From the NCBI GenBank assembly GCA_000828975.1, contig AP014683.1:186001-250000 (forward strand): DNA of 64,000 bases. Direction: 5' to 3'. How positions within the stretch are numbered: position 1 is the stretch's first letter; each line of letters starts with the position of its first letter. Below the pieces are notes generated by a model. It was not told the origin of the DNA and made no database searches. It worked only from the letters and a program-made list of their open reading frames with translations. Positions 18,001 to 24,735 of this stretch are shown here, one piece after another. Source of the DNA: Burkholderiales bacterium GJ-E10. Lineage in GTDB: Bacteria; Pseudomonadota; Gammaproteobacteria; Burkholderiales; Burkholderiaceae_F. Position numbers and translations under genes: made by a program.

Positions 18001-18692
18001 ACCTCGGAGACTCCGGGTACGGACTCGAGTTCGAAGCGCACGAACCAGTCCTGCAGGCTGCGCAGCCCGCCGAGATCGATGTCGGCCTTGGCCAGGGGTT
18101 TGCCGGTGAGCGGACACTTGCCGCCGCGCAAGAAGCCCCGCACCCGTACGAGTCGCGCGCGAACGGCGTCTTCCGTCGCGTTGGGCGAGGCGTACCATTT
18201 CCCGGTGGCGGGATCGTGCCAGATGCCACGCGGGTGATCGGGACAGTACCAGCCGGAAAGCAGAGCATATTGATATGCCCAGCCGACGCCGGTGGCGTCC
18301 GGGCCGAGTTGTGGCGTAACCCCGCGCGGCAACTGCGTGCTGGCGTAATTGAGATATTCGAGCACCCGGCTGCGTGCCCAGTACAGGTTCGTTCCCGGCT
18401 GGAAGGTCACGTGGATCAGCGAGAAATCGAACATGCTCTCGCCGCGGATCGATTGCACCTTCGGCACGTCCAGCAAGGCCGTTTCGAGCGGATAGGTCAC
18501 CTGATCCTGTACCACGTCCGGCGGCTCGCCCATGTAGTTGGTCAGGACCAGCACCTGCGTGTCGGAGAGATCCGGCACGGCGTCGAGCTTGCTGTGGAAC
18601 GTCAGCCACGCCGTCACGGCGATGATCGTCGCGGCAAGCATCAGAACCAGTCCGCGGTTCCTGATGGAAATCTCGATAATTTTCCGGAGCAT
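15051..18692 (-). CDS. cusA: CusA-like HME-RND Cu(I)/Ag(I) efflux pump with two extra segments
   Basis: A 1213-residue inner-membrane RND transporter that drives metal efflux with the proton gradient. The TM4 signature AIAIGVVVDSAIISVENAH (residues 451-469) is of the CusA type rather than CzcA type. Two of three Met positions I associate with the CusA metal path are kept (GMFDTIVHLKP and NRTNMVNSG); the third aligns with Ile. The protein is about 165 residues longer than CusA. An insertion at about 147-207 carries WYCPDHP and GKCPLTG, resembling a heavy-metal-binding motif, and a second insertion at about 562-625 contains two hydrophobic stretches. It lies between cusB (21 bp upstream) and cusC. 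Confidence 0.88.
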   Translation of the reverse strand: MLRKIIEISIRNRGLVLMLAATIIAVTAWLTFHSKLDAVPDLSDTQVLVLTNYMGEPPDVVQDQVTYPLETALLDVPKVQSIRGESMFDFSLIHVTFQPGTNLYWARSRVLEYLNYASTQLPRGVTPQLGPDATGVGWAYQYALLSGWYCPDHPRGIWHDPATGKWYASPNATEDAVRARLVRVRGFLRGGKCPLTGKPLAKADIDLGGLRSLQDWFVRFELESVPGVSEVAPLGGFVREYQVIVDPNRIRAYRLSIGQVRAAIADSNNDVGGSVVERSELSYLVRSRGYFENLHQIGEVPVGRQRNGTPILLRDVATLQLGGEQRQGLCEWSGMGEAACGIAVVRFQGNTYQVVRNIKKKIAEIEPSLPAGVLVEAGYDRTLLIDRAIATLSDTLTEEMIVVALVCIVFLLHGRSALIAIIVIPTSMLASLAILKLMGVSANIMSLSGIAIAIGVVVDSAIISVENAHQYLNADELRVQRGEAPRERASLILQSAAEVVPSLFFSLLILTVSFLPVFVLPGESGKMFSPLALTSTFAMAAAALVSITLIPVLMMNFISPSLFPLQWSRRVHYSLAAVLATASAIAVFVLAGHSALLAQHRGAASIMTAVLMLLLAVPQRIVQEERNPINRALQAVFALAFRFAIAHPWPTIAVAVVLALSTIWPLSHLGTQFTPPLWEGDLEYMPTTYPGLGITEARTILQQTDKIIQRFPEVASVFGQTGRAETATDDAPIGMFDTIVHLKPRDRWPSVTIPRFYARWPRWLQWPFRDTFWPDTRHIGLEELEDGYRDASGNRHEGLSEALNIPGLPVYWTAPVVNRTNMVNSGSKTLIGIRVTGPRLSVLSKLSNDIAAAITPVRGTLSAIANQALGRYYLDITVDRKVAARYGLTVGDVQRVIDSAIGGSRISTMVLGVERYPINLRYPVDLRDHPDELRQVPLMLPNGGSIPLGMVADIRYNAGPPEIDSYDTRTVNYINVTTQVSDLLGYVRRADAAIATAVALPPGYTYEWIGQFEQIRAANHRLAVAVPLVLLGIVALLYVATGSAVSTAGVLLAVPFGLVGAFWGLWFMHYELSVAVWVGVVAVAGLSAEMGLILLVYLDVSLRQAQESGRLNSRADLLEAVHTGTIRRIRPKTMTVSAALMGLAPLLWAQGSGADVMRHLALPMICGLITSFLLELLVLPTLYYMVKGYALRNRFAPSAADGVNPDVAAGDGA

Positions 18693-18713
18693 GGCAGTCT
18701 CGTGCGGCGCCGG

Positions 18714-20069
18714 TCAGTGGGCCGCCATCGGCGGCTTGGGCATTTTCATTCCCGCCATGGCACCGCCGGGCGCCTGCGCCCCGGCGGTGAACTTGGCGGC
18801 GACTTCGTTCATGTTCGACTCGACGTCGATCAGGAACTGGCCGCTGGTGACGACGCGATCCCCGGGCTGCAAGCCGGAGAGCACCTGAACCAGGTCGTCG
18901 CTGCCGGAGAGGCCCGTGCGCACCTCCCGGGGAGCGAATCGGCCCTTACCTTCGGCGAGCAGCGCCAGCTCGCCCGTGCCGGTATGGATGATCGCCGATG
19001 CCGGCGCCAGCAGGCTGCGCTCGAGCGGAGTGGTCAGGATGTCGACCAGCGCATACATTCCGGGGCGAAGAAATCCGTCGGAATTCTCTAGCCGGGCGCG
19101 TACCGTCACCGTGTGCGTCTGCGGATCTTCATCGGGGGCGATGAAGAAGATCCGGCCCTCCAGAACATGGCCCGGATCGGCCGCCAGATGCGCCTGCAGG
19201 ACTTGGCCGAGGCGCAGCCAGCGCAGTTGATTGTCGTACACCTGGGCGTCCAGCCAGACATGGTTCAACTGATCGATCCGCATCACCGTTTCGCCGCCCT
19301 TGATGAACGACTGTTGCCGGACGCCGACGGCCGCCAGATATCCCGACACGGGGCTGAGAAAGGTCAGGTATTCCTGCGCCCTGCCGTCGGCGGCGATGCG
19401 GTCGAGCTGGCCGGTGCTCACACCGAGATGGACGAGGCGCATGCGGATGGACTGAAAGATCTGCCGCGCCTCGGCAAGCGCGTTCTCGTCGCGCGCCCGC
19501 GTGGCAAGCGCGACGTTGCGCGCCGCGGCGAGCATTTCCTCCTCTGCGGCGAGGAGCTGCGGGCTGTACAGGGTGAAGAGCGGATCGCCCTTCCCGATCG
19601 CCGTGCCGTCGGTGGTGGCATAGAGCGTCCCGATCCAGCCGCTCGCCCGCAGCGTCACCGCGTAGACGACCGGTGTCGCCTGCCGGACATAGCCGACCGT
19701 GTGCACGGTCTGGTGCAGGGTGCCGAAGCGAACGGTGCTCGTCTCGACCGCGAGGTTCTGTTCGATCGCCGGATCGATCGTCACGTCGCCCGGATTGCCG
19801 GCCGTGCTTCCCGCGGCGTACACCGGAACGAGTGCCATGCCCATGGCGCTGATTCCCGGTTTCGGCGAGATCGACGCCGGTCCCAACATCGGATCCCACC
19901 AGTAGAGAACCTTGCGTGTCGAGTCGACCGGGGCGGCGGCCATGGGAGCCTTTTGCGCTCCCATGCTTCGAATGGGATCTCTGCCGCCGCCGGCGTACCG
20001 TGCCCCGAGGACCGCGCCCAGGCCAGCGGCGAGGAGTACCAGGACGAATGTTCGGGTGATGCGCTTCAT
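18714..20069 (-). CDS. cusB: CusB-like periplasmic membrane-fusion protein
   Basis: A 451-residue adaptor linking CusA and CusC. An N-terminal membrane anchor is followed by a heavy-metal-binding-like segment (VLYWWDPMLGPASISPKPG, then MGMALVPVY) in which the usual cysteines are absent but Met residues remain. Barrel-sandwich, helical-hairpin and beta-barrel domains follow, with SGWIGTLYATTDG and SPVSGYLAAVGV. The tail is Met/His-rich (MAGMKMPKPPMAAH), which may bind metal. First gene of the cusBAC operon. Confidence 0.87.
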   Translation of the reverse strand: MKRITRTFVLVLLAAGLGAVLGARYAGGGRDPIRSMGAQKAPMAAAPVDSTRKVLYWWDPMLGPASISPKPGISAMGMALVPVYAAGSTAGNPGDVTIDPAIEQNLAVETSTVRFGTLHQTVHTVGYVRQATPVVYAVTLRASGWIGTLYATTDGTAIGKGDPLFTLYSPQLLAAEEEMLAAARNVALATRARDENALAEARQIFQSIRMRLVHLGVSTGQLDRIAADGRAQEYLTFLSPVSGYLAAVGVRQQSFIKGGETVMRIDQLNHVWLDAQVYDNQLRWLRLGQVLQAHLAADPGHVLEGRIFFIAPDEDPQTHTVTVRARLENSDGFLRPGMYALVDILTTPLERSLLAPASAIIHTGTGELALLAEGKGRFAPREVRTGLSGSDDLVQVLSGLQPGDRVVTSGQFLIDVESNMNEVAAKFTAGAQAPGGAMAGMKMPKPPMAAH

Positions 20070-20204
20070 AGGAATCTCCGACCGGAATGCAATGAACTGC
20101 CGTCCGTTGGGCGCGCCCGATCAGTCCGGACGCCGGCGGCGGATCACCACGAGTGAATGCGCCGCTGCAGCGGCAGCGGGGATCCCACTCGCGAGGTCAG
20201 GAGA

Positions 20205-20633
20205 TCAAATGAGGAATACGCAGTGCAGGATGCTGTGGGGCGGAGGAATGGCTCGAATCGGCGGTGCGATGCCAGGCGAGACCGACCTCCGCGCAGCCGG
20301 CGTCTTCATGTCGGTCACGACATAGAGCAGCGCCGCGCCGACGGCATGCGCCAGCAGGGGGTGCGAAGGCGCGCCCACCGTCGTATGGCTCGCATCGTGT
20401 CCCGGGCAAACACAGGGAGCGCCCATGTCGCGCTTCAGGCAATGTGCACCCATCGAACCACGGGCCATCTGCGCAGCCGTCACGGACGCATTGCCGACGC
20501 CTGCGGCACAGGGGTTCGGCACGTTCGTGTGCACGCCCGTCCACACGCAGGCCGCCGCAGCCGATTGCGCATACAACACGGCGACCATCGTGAGCATTCC
20601 GATCATCTTGCGGAGCAGGCCTGAACGCTTCAT
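20205..20633 (-). CDS. Exported Cys/His-rich protein of unknown function
   Basis: A 142-residue protein with a signal peptide (about residues 1-27), then several Cys and His residues (ACVWTGVHTN, MGAHCLKRDMGAPCVCPGHD). One hydrophobic segment follows (LLAHAVGAALLYVVTDM), and the C terminus is PPPHSILHCVFLI. I do not recognise a named family. The ATG at 20633 starts the signal peptide. Its place upstream of cusB on the same strand suggests a metal-related periplasmic or membrane role. Confidence 0.6.
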   Translation of the reverse strand: MKRSGLLRKMIGMLTMVAVLYAQSAAAACVWTGVHTNVPNPCAAGVGNASVTAAQMARGSMGAHCLKRDMGAPCVCPGHDASHTTVGAPSHPLLAHAVGAALLYVVTDMKTPAARRSVSPGIAPPIRAIPPPHSILHCVFLI

Positions 20634-20953
20634 GGCGGCGATTCTACCCCAGTGGTCGTTGGCGCTCCGTGACATGCCACAGATCCGGCGAGCTGGAGAA
20701 CGGTCGCGGTCGTGCCGATGGTTCGACCGCCCCGCGACAGGTTTGTCGGAGGACGCTGCGTTCCAACGGAATCGCTACGCCGGCGGCAGCCTGCCCATCT
20801 GCTCCCGCAGTTTTTCCAGGGTCGCGCCGAAATCCGCCAGCCGGATGCCGTAGCAGTGCTCAACGGAGCCGAGGCGCTATGGGCGTTTGATGTGCCGAGG
20901 TGGGTTGGGGGAAACGGCAACGGACTGAAGCTGTGCGTGACCGCCAGATTCTT

Positions 20954-21021
20954 CGGCGGCAGCTTACCGCCCCATTGCCGCCCCACAGCCCGCCGGCACC
21001 GATGTCCGTTCAGGCCGACTT
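20954..21021 (-). repeat. 68-bp island-flanking inverted repeat, copy B
   Basis: Reverse complement of copy A at 9561-9628 with about 8 mismatches; the outermost 20 bases are identical. The pair encloses 11.46 kb with copCD and cusFCAB and separates trbL from trbF. Confidence 0.75.
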
Positions 21022-21205
21022 GCACGCATAGCCTTTCCGGCAGGTCTTGGACCGGAGCGGTCGCTGAAGAGACCGGTCTGCCGATACGACGACCGACCGC
21101 AGTTGGCCGGATCCCGCCGGCTCGACTCGTACCGGAGCGGCTATTCGGACGTCCGCTGCCTGAGTGTAGCGGTCGACCGGATCCTGCCTCAACTCCGTCC
21201 TAATT

Positions 21206-21241
21206 GCGGGCCCGCCCCGCAGAGTTCGTGTAGGGGTGCCG
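21206..21241 (+). promoter_or_regulatory. Leader motif shared with the trbC operon (copy 2)
   Basis: GCGGGCCCGCCCCGCAGAG, then GT..GTAGGGG.GCCGG, about 40-65 bp upstream of trbF. It matches 2668-2703. If the trb genes were once one operon, duplication of this leader in front of both halves would need explanation. Confidence 0.35.
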
Positions 21242-21271
21242 GGTTTCGGCGCCGGATACGGAGGATGCGAG

Positions 21272-21922
21272 ATGGGGGATGCCAACCCGTACTTGAATGC
21301 GCGCCGGGAGTGGGACGAGCGATACGGTGACGCGCTTGCGCGCGCGAAGAACTGGAGACTGGCGGCATTTGCCAGCCTGGCGGTGACGGCGGTGTCCGTC
21401 GCCGGGATTGCCTGGATCGGCGGGCAGAGCAAGATCGAGCCCTTTGTCGTCGCGATCGACAAGCTGGGCGATCCGGTGGCGATGGCACGACCCGCGGGCG
21501 GCAGCGCGGTGAGCCAGCGCATCATCGAGGCGCAGGTCGCCAACTGGGTCTGGACGGCCCGCACCGTCCTGCCCGACGGCCCGGCGCAAAAAGCCCTGAT
21601 CGCCCGGGTCTATGCGCTGGCAAGCGCCGACACGGCGGCCTACCTCAATTCGTGGTACTCCGCCCACCCGCCGTTTGGCGATTTCACGGTCAACGTCACC
21701 ATCACGAGCGTGCTGCCGGTGAGCAAGGACACCTGGCAGGTCGGCTGGGATGAGGTCAAGCGCCAGAACGGCCAGCCCCAGCCGGTGCAGCACTGGAAGG
21801 CCAACATCACCACGGGGATCAACCCCGGCCTGGCGAACAACCCCCGGGTGATGCTCGACAACCCGCTGGGGCTCTTCCTGAAGAACGTCACCTGGACGCC
21901 CGTCGTCGGCGCGGCGTCCTGA
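21272..21922 (+). CDS. trbF: TrbF/VirB8-family conjugation protein
   Basis: A 216-residue bitopic inner-membrane protein, the VirB8 equivalent that nucleates channel assembly. The N terminus NPYLNARREWDERYGD is diagnostic of TrbF. One membrane helix (about 30-52) is followed by a periplasmic VirB8 domain containing VYALASADTAAYLNSWY. ATG 21272 has GGAGG upstream. It restarts the transfer operon after the island. Confidence 0.9.
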   Translation: MGDANPYLNARREWDERYGDALARAKNWRLAAFASLAVTAVSVAGIAWIGGQSKIEPFVVAIDKLGDPVAMARPAGGSAVSQRIIEAQVANWVWTARTVLPDGPAQKALIARVYALASADTAAYLNSWYSAHPPFGDFTVNVTITSVLPVSKDTWQVGWDEVKRQNGQPQPVQHWKANITTGINPGLANNPRVMLDNPLGLFLKNVTWTPVVGAAS

Positions 21923-21951
21923 CCCCCCCTGGCATAGAGAGGATTCCCGAG

Positions 21952-22920
21952 ATGAGCAAGAACCCCATTAAGATGGCGCTCGCCGCGCTTGCCGTGGCCG
22001 CCTCGGCCGCGGCGTCTGCCGCAACGATCGTCGACGAGGCCGGAACGCCCCGCCCGCTCACGAGCCACGAGATCTACGCGCTCAAGGCGCCGATCCCGCT
22101 CTCGGAGCGCGCTTCCAGCGCGGCGTCGCAGACCTGGCTCAAGACGGGCTACGCGCCCAGCATGCTGGGCACCAACGGGCAGGTGATGTACGCCTACGGC
22201 CAGAGCCAGCCCACGATCACCTGCGCGCCGCTGCACATCTGCGTGATCAACCTGCTGCCGGGCGAGCACATCACGAATCTCAGCATCGGCGACAGCGTGC
22301 GCTGGATGGTGCAGACCGCCGACGCCGGACACACCCCGGTCGTCGTGGTCAAGCCCGTCGCGGCCGGGCTCACGACAAATCTCGTGGTGACCACCGACGC
22401 CGGACGGGTGTACTACATGACCCTGGTCTCCCGGCAGCACCGCTACGTGCCGCAGATCGGGTTCTACGACCCGCAGCAGATCGTCATCCGCATGCAGCGG
22501 CAGGCCGATGCGCAAGTCGCGCAGGACGAGCAGAAGAAGCAGGCCGTCGTCGCCCAGCTGGGAACCGTCGACCCCTCCGATCTGGACTTCGACTACCACT
22601 GCGCGGGCGACGATCCGGACGAGATCGACCGGGATCTGCTGCCGGTGCGGGTGTTCGCGGGCGGCGGCCACACCTACCTGCAGATGCAGGGCGGCATGAC
22701 CTTCCGGGACGCCCCGGCCGTGTTCCGATTCGACGGCGGCAAGACCGAGCTCATCAACAGCCGGCTCGTGAACGACTACTTCGTGATCGACGGGTTGCCG
22801 GAGAAGTTCAAGCTGGTGGTGGGCGTAGGCAAGGGGGCGCGCGGGGTGACCTGCGAGCAGGGCGCCGCCCCCAAGCCCTTTGCGGTTCCGCCCTCGAACC
22901 TCCTGCCGCAGGGGCGCTGA
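21952..22920 (+). CDS. trbG: TrbG/VirB9-family conjugation protein
   Basis: A 322-residue periplasmic/outer-membrane core component. A signal peptide ends at ASA. The VirB9 domain includes YAYGQSQPTITCAPLHICV, LLPGEHITNLSIGD and a C-terminal beta domain (FRDAPAVFRFDGGKTELINSR). It forms the outer-membrane core complex with TrbI. It begins 29 bp after trbF and is followed 1 bp later by trbI. Confidence 0.9.
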   Translation: MSKNPIKMALAALAVAASAAASAATIVDEAGTPRPLTSHEIYALKAPIPLSERASSAASQTWLKTGYAPSMLGTNGQVMYAYGQSQPTITCAPLHICVINLLPGEHITNLSIGDSVRWMVQTADAGHTPVVVVKPVAAGLTTNLVVTTDAGRVYYMTLVSRQHRYVPQIGFYDPQQIVIRMQRQADAQVAQDEQKKQAVVAQLGTVDPSDLDFDYHCAGDDPDEIDRDLLPVRVFAGGGHTYLQMQGGMTFRDAPAVFRFDGGKTELINSRLVNDYFVIDGLPEKFKLVVGVGKGARGVTCEQGAAPKPFAVPPSNLLPQGR

Positions 22921-22921
22921 G

Positions 22922-24247
22922 ATGAGCGAAGAGACCGATCGGGATCTGCTCGAAGCCGACGTGGACGGCAGCACCGCGAGCCGCGAGCCGTTGCGCATCC
23001 GCGGCACGCCATCAAAGGGTCCGCGCCTGAGCAAGAACCTCAAGGGGGCGCTTGCCGTTCTCGGCGGCCTGGCCGGTGTGGGAATCGTCATCGGGGTGAT
23101 GTCGGCCGGGCAGCATGCCAAGACCAAGCCGGAGTCGGCGGATGCGGCCCGGGTGGGGCAGACCAAACCGGATGTCGACGCCATGGAGCAGGCCGCCGAC
23201 AAGGCGCGGCTGGAGCAGGACGCGGCCGGCGGCGATTCGTCGACCCCCCGGGTGTCCGCACGCACGGACAAGGCTGCGGCGCCCGCTGCGCTGCAGGCCG
23301 GGCCTGCGTCCGCAGCGCAACTCACGCCCGAGCAGAAGTACCGCCAGTGGCTCGACGAGCAACGCTACAAGAACCTCGAAGGCGCGATCCTCGCCGCGCA
23401 AAGCGCCCGGCTTGCCAAGACCGTCCCGGAAGGCGCCGTTCCCCAGGGGGCGCAACGCCCCGATCCGCCGGGCGCTGCCGTGGCGCCCTCCGGTGATCTG
23501 GGGACCACGCTGCAAAACGCTCTTGCCGGACTCCAGCCGCCGCACGGCGCCGCTGGCGCAGAACCGCAAGGGCAGCAGGGGGCGCAGCAGCAGAACAAGG
23601 CCTTCCTCGCCGCCCAATCGAAGAGCGATGGCGACTACCTGCCCGCATCGGTGCAGCCGCCGCGCGCCCGGCACGAGCTCTTCGCCGGATCCGTGATCCC
23701 CGCGGTGCTCGTCACCGGGATCAACAGCGATCTGCCGGGAAGCATCTCCGCCCAAGTGCGCGAGACGGTCTACGACAGCCTCGATCCGGACGTGGTACTC
23801 ATCCCCCAGGGAACCCGGCTCATCGGCCAGTACAGCAGCGACGTCGCCTACGGCCAGCGGCGCGTGCTCGTGGCCTGGAACCAGGTGATCTTCCCCAACG
23901 GATCGACCATCGACCTTAAGGGCATGGAAGGCACCGATGGGCAGGGACAGGCCGGATTCCGCGATCGGGTCGATAACCACTACATGCGGATCTTCGGCAG
24001 CGCCATCCTGATGAGCCTGCTGAGCGCCGGCGCGCAGCTCTCCCAGCCGCAGAACGCCAACATGTTCACCGCGCCATCGGCCGGCCAGGAGGCCGCCGCC
24101 GCCTTGGGCCAGGAGCTCAACATGGTGGGGCAGAATCTGCTCAACCGGAACCTCAACATCCAGCCCACCCTGGTCATCCGCCCCGGCTATGCGTTCAACG
24201 TCCTCGTCAGCCGAACCATGATCCTGTCACCCTATCCGGCGCAGTAG
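22922..24247 (+). CDS. trbI: TrbI/VirB10-family conjugation protein
   Basis: A 441-residue envelope-spanning protein that links inner and outer membranes. An acidic cytoplasmic N terminus is followed by one membrane helix (about 40-58, ALAVLGGLAGVGIVIGVM), an Ala/Gln/Pro-rich linker, and a C-terminal VirB10 domain from about residue 250 with IPAVLVTGINSDLPG and VYDSLDPDVVLIPQGTRL, ending in FNVLVSRTMILSPYP. Last recognised transfer gene before the tRNA-Val scar. Confidence 0.92.
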   Translation: MSEETDRDLLEADVDGSTASREPLRIRGTPSKGPRLSKNLKGALAVLGGLAGVGIVIGVMSAGQHAKTKPESADAARVGQTKPDVDAMEQAADKARLEQDAAGGDSSTPRVSARTDKAAAPAALQAGPASAAQLTPEQKYRQWLDEQRYKNLEGAILAAQSARLAKTVPEGAVPQGAQRPDPPGAAVAPSGDLGTTLQNALAGLQPPHGAAGAEPQGQQGAQQQNKAFLAAQSKSDGDYLPASVQPPRARHELFAGSVIPAVLVTGINSDLPGSISAQVRETVYDSLDPDVVLIPQGTRLIGQYSSDVAYGQRRVLVAWNQVIFPNGSTIDLKGMEGTDGQGQAGFRDRVDNHYMRIFGSAILMSLLSAGAQLSQPQNANMFTAPSAGQEAAAALGQELNMVGQNLLNRNLNIQPTLVIRPGYAFNVLVSRTMILSPYPAQ

Positions 24248-24377
24248 GGATGAGGCGGTGTTGATTCCTGCGCGTCTGGTGTAAATCCGGTGTAAAACGC
24301 TGTCGGAATACCCGGTTTTTTGTCGGTCAATGGCAGAGTCTCCTCTCGGAAGCCATTTCTGTCATTGGCGGTCATTC

Positions 24378-24425
24378 GCCTTCACACGGCAGGGGTCACA
24401 GGTTCGAACCCTGTGCCGTCCACCA
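24378..24425 (+). other. Attachment-site scar: 3' fragment of tRNA-Val(CAC)
   Basis: The sequence from the anticodon arm (loop TTCACAC) through the variable loop, a perfect T arm (ACAGG/CCTGT) and a GCCGTCC acceptor strand plus ACCA is exactly that of a tRNA-Val 3' part. The matching 5' acceptor strand GGACGGC and the D arm are missing upstream, so this is not a functional tRNA. It marks the right junction of the conjugative element. Confidence 0.8.
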
Positions 24426-24735
24426 GCAAAATCAATGGGTTGCCAGATCGCGCAACCCGGATTCCCACCTCATGTCCTATTTTTGTCCGCTGCGGCGCCC
24501 GGGTGCGCGTGTGCTGCGGAATGGATCCGTACGCGAATCCCGGATCGAATCATTTGTCCGGGAGTTGCGGTTGATTTCGGCCCAATGTCGGGGAACGCTG
24601 TGCGACTATTATCTGGAAAAAAGTTGATCTAGAACAATATTGTCGTTTGATGTAGCGCAACCATACGCACCTTATGGGTGCGTGGCGGCCGTTGTGCAAC
24701 CGTGAGCCGAGCAACAAGACCGACCGGAGCAGCGA
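24426..24735. other. Intergenic region between attachment scar and EAL gene
   Basis: No gene is supported. It contains the AT-richer stretch around 24600-24660 (AAAAAAGTTGATCTAG..ACAATATTG), a plausible place for the promoter of the following gene. Confidence 0.4.

Larger units (their letters stand above)
20634..21271. other. Gene-free right margin of the metal island
   Basis: Only shadow frames are present. It contains copy B of the flanking inverted repeat (20954-21021) and the leader motif shared with trbC (21206-21241). A minus-strand stretch near 20800-20860 reads like a helix end (ADFGATLEKLREQMGRLPPA) without a start; I cannot place it in a family. Confidence 0.5.
1..24425. mobile_element. 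Right part of an integrative conjugative element (Trb-type T4SS plus Cu/Ag resistance island)
   Basis: The region holds a P-type conjugation operon (ATPase, trbC-D-E-J-L, then trbF-G-I) and ends in a truncated 3' tRNA-Val copy at 24378-24425. That is what integration into a tRNA 3' end leaves at the distal boundary. The intact tRNA-Val, the integrase, the relaxase and the coupling protein would lie left of position 1. Short direct repeats of GGTGTAAA at about 24278-24296, just inside the scar, could be recombinase arm sites. An island of metal-resistance genes interrupts the transfer operon between 9.2 and 21.1 kb. The left limit is not visible. Confidence 0.65.

Noticed and set aside
24330-24425. 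A functional tRNA-Val gene
   Set aside because: The 3' half is perfect but no D arm and no GGACGGC acceptor strand exist upstream, so it cannot fold into a complete tRNA.
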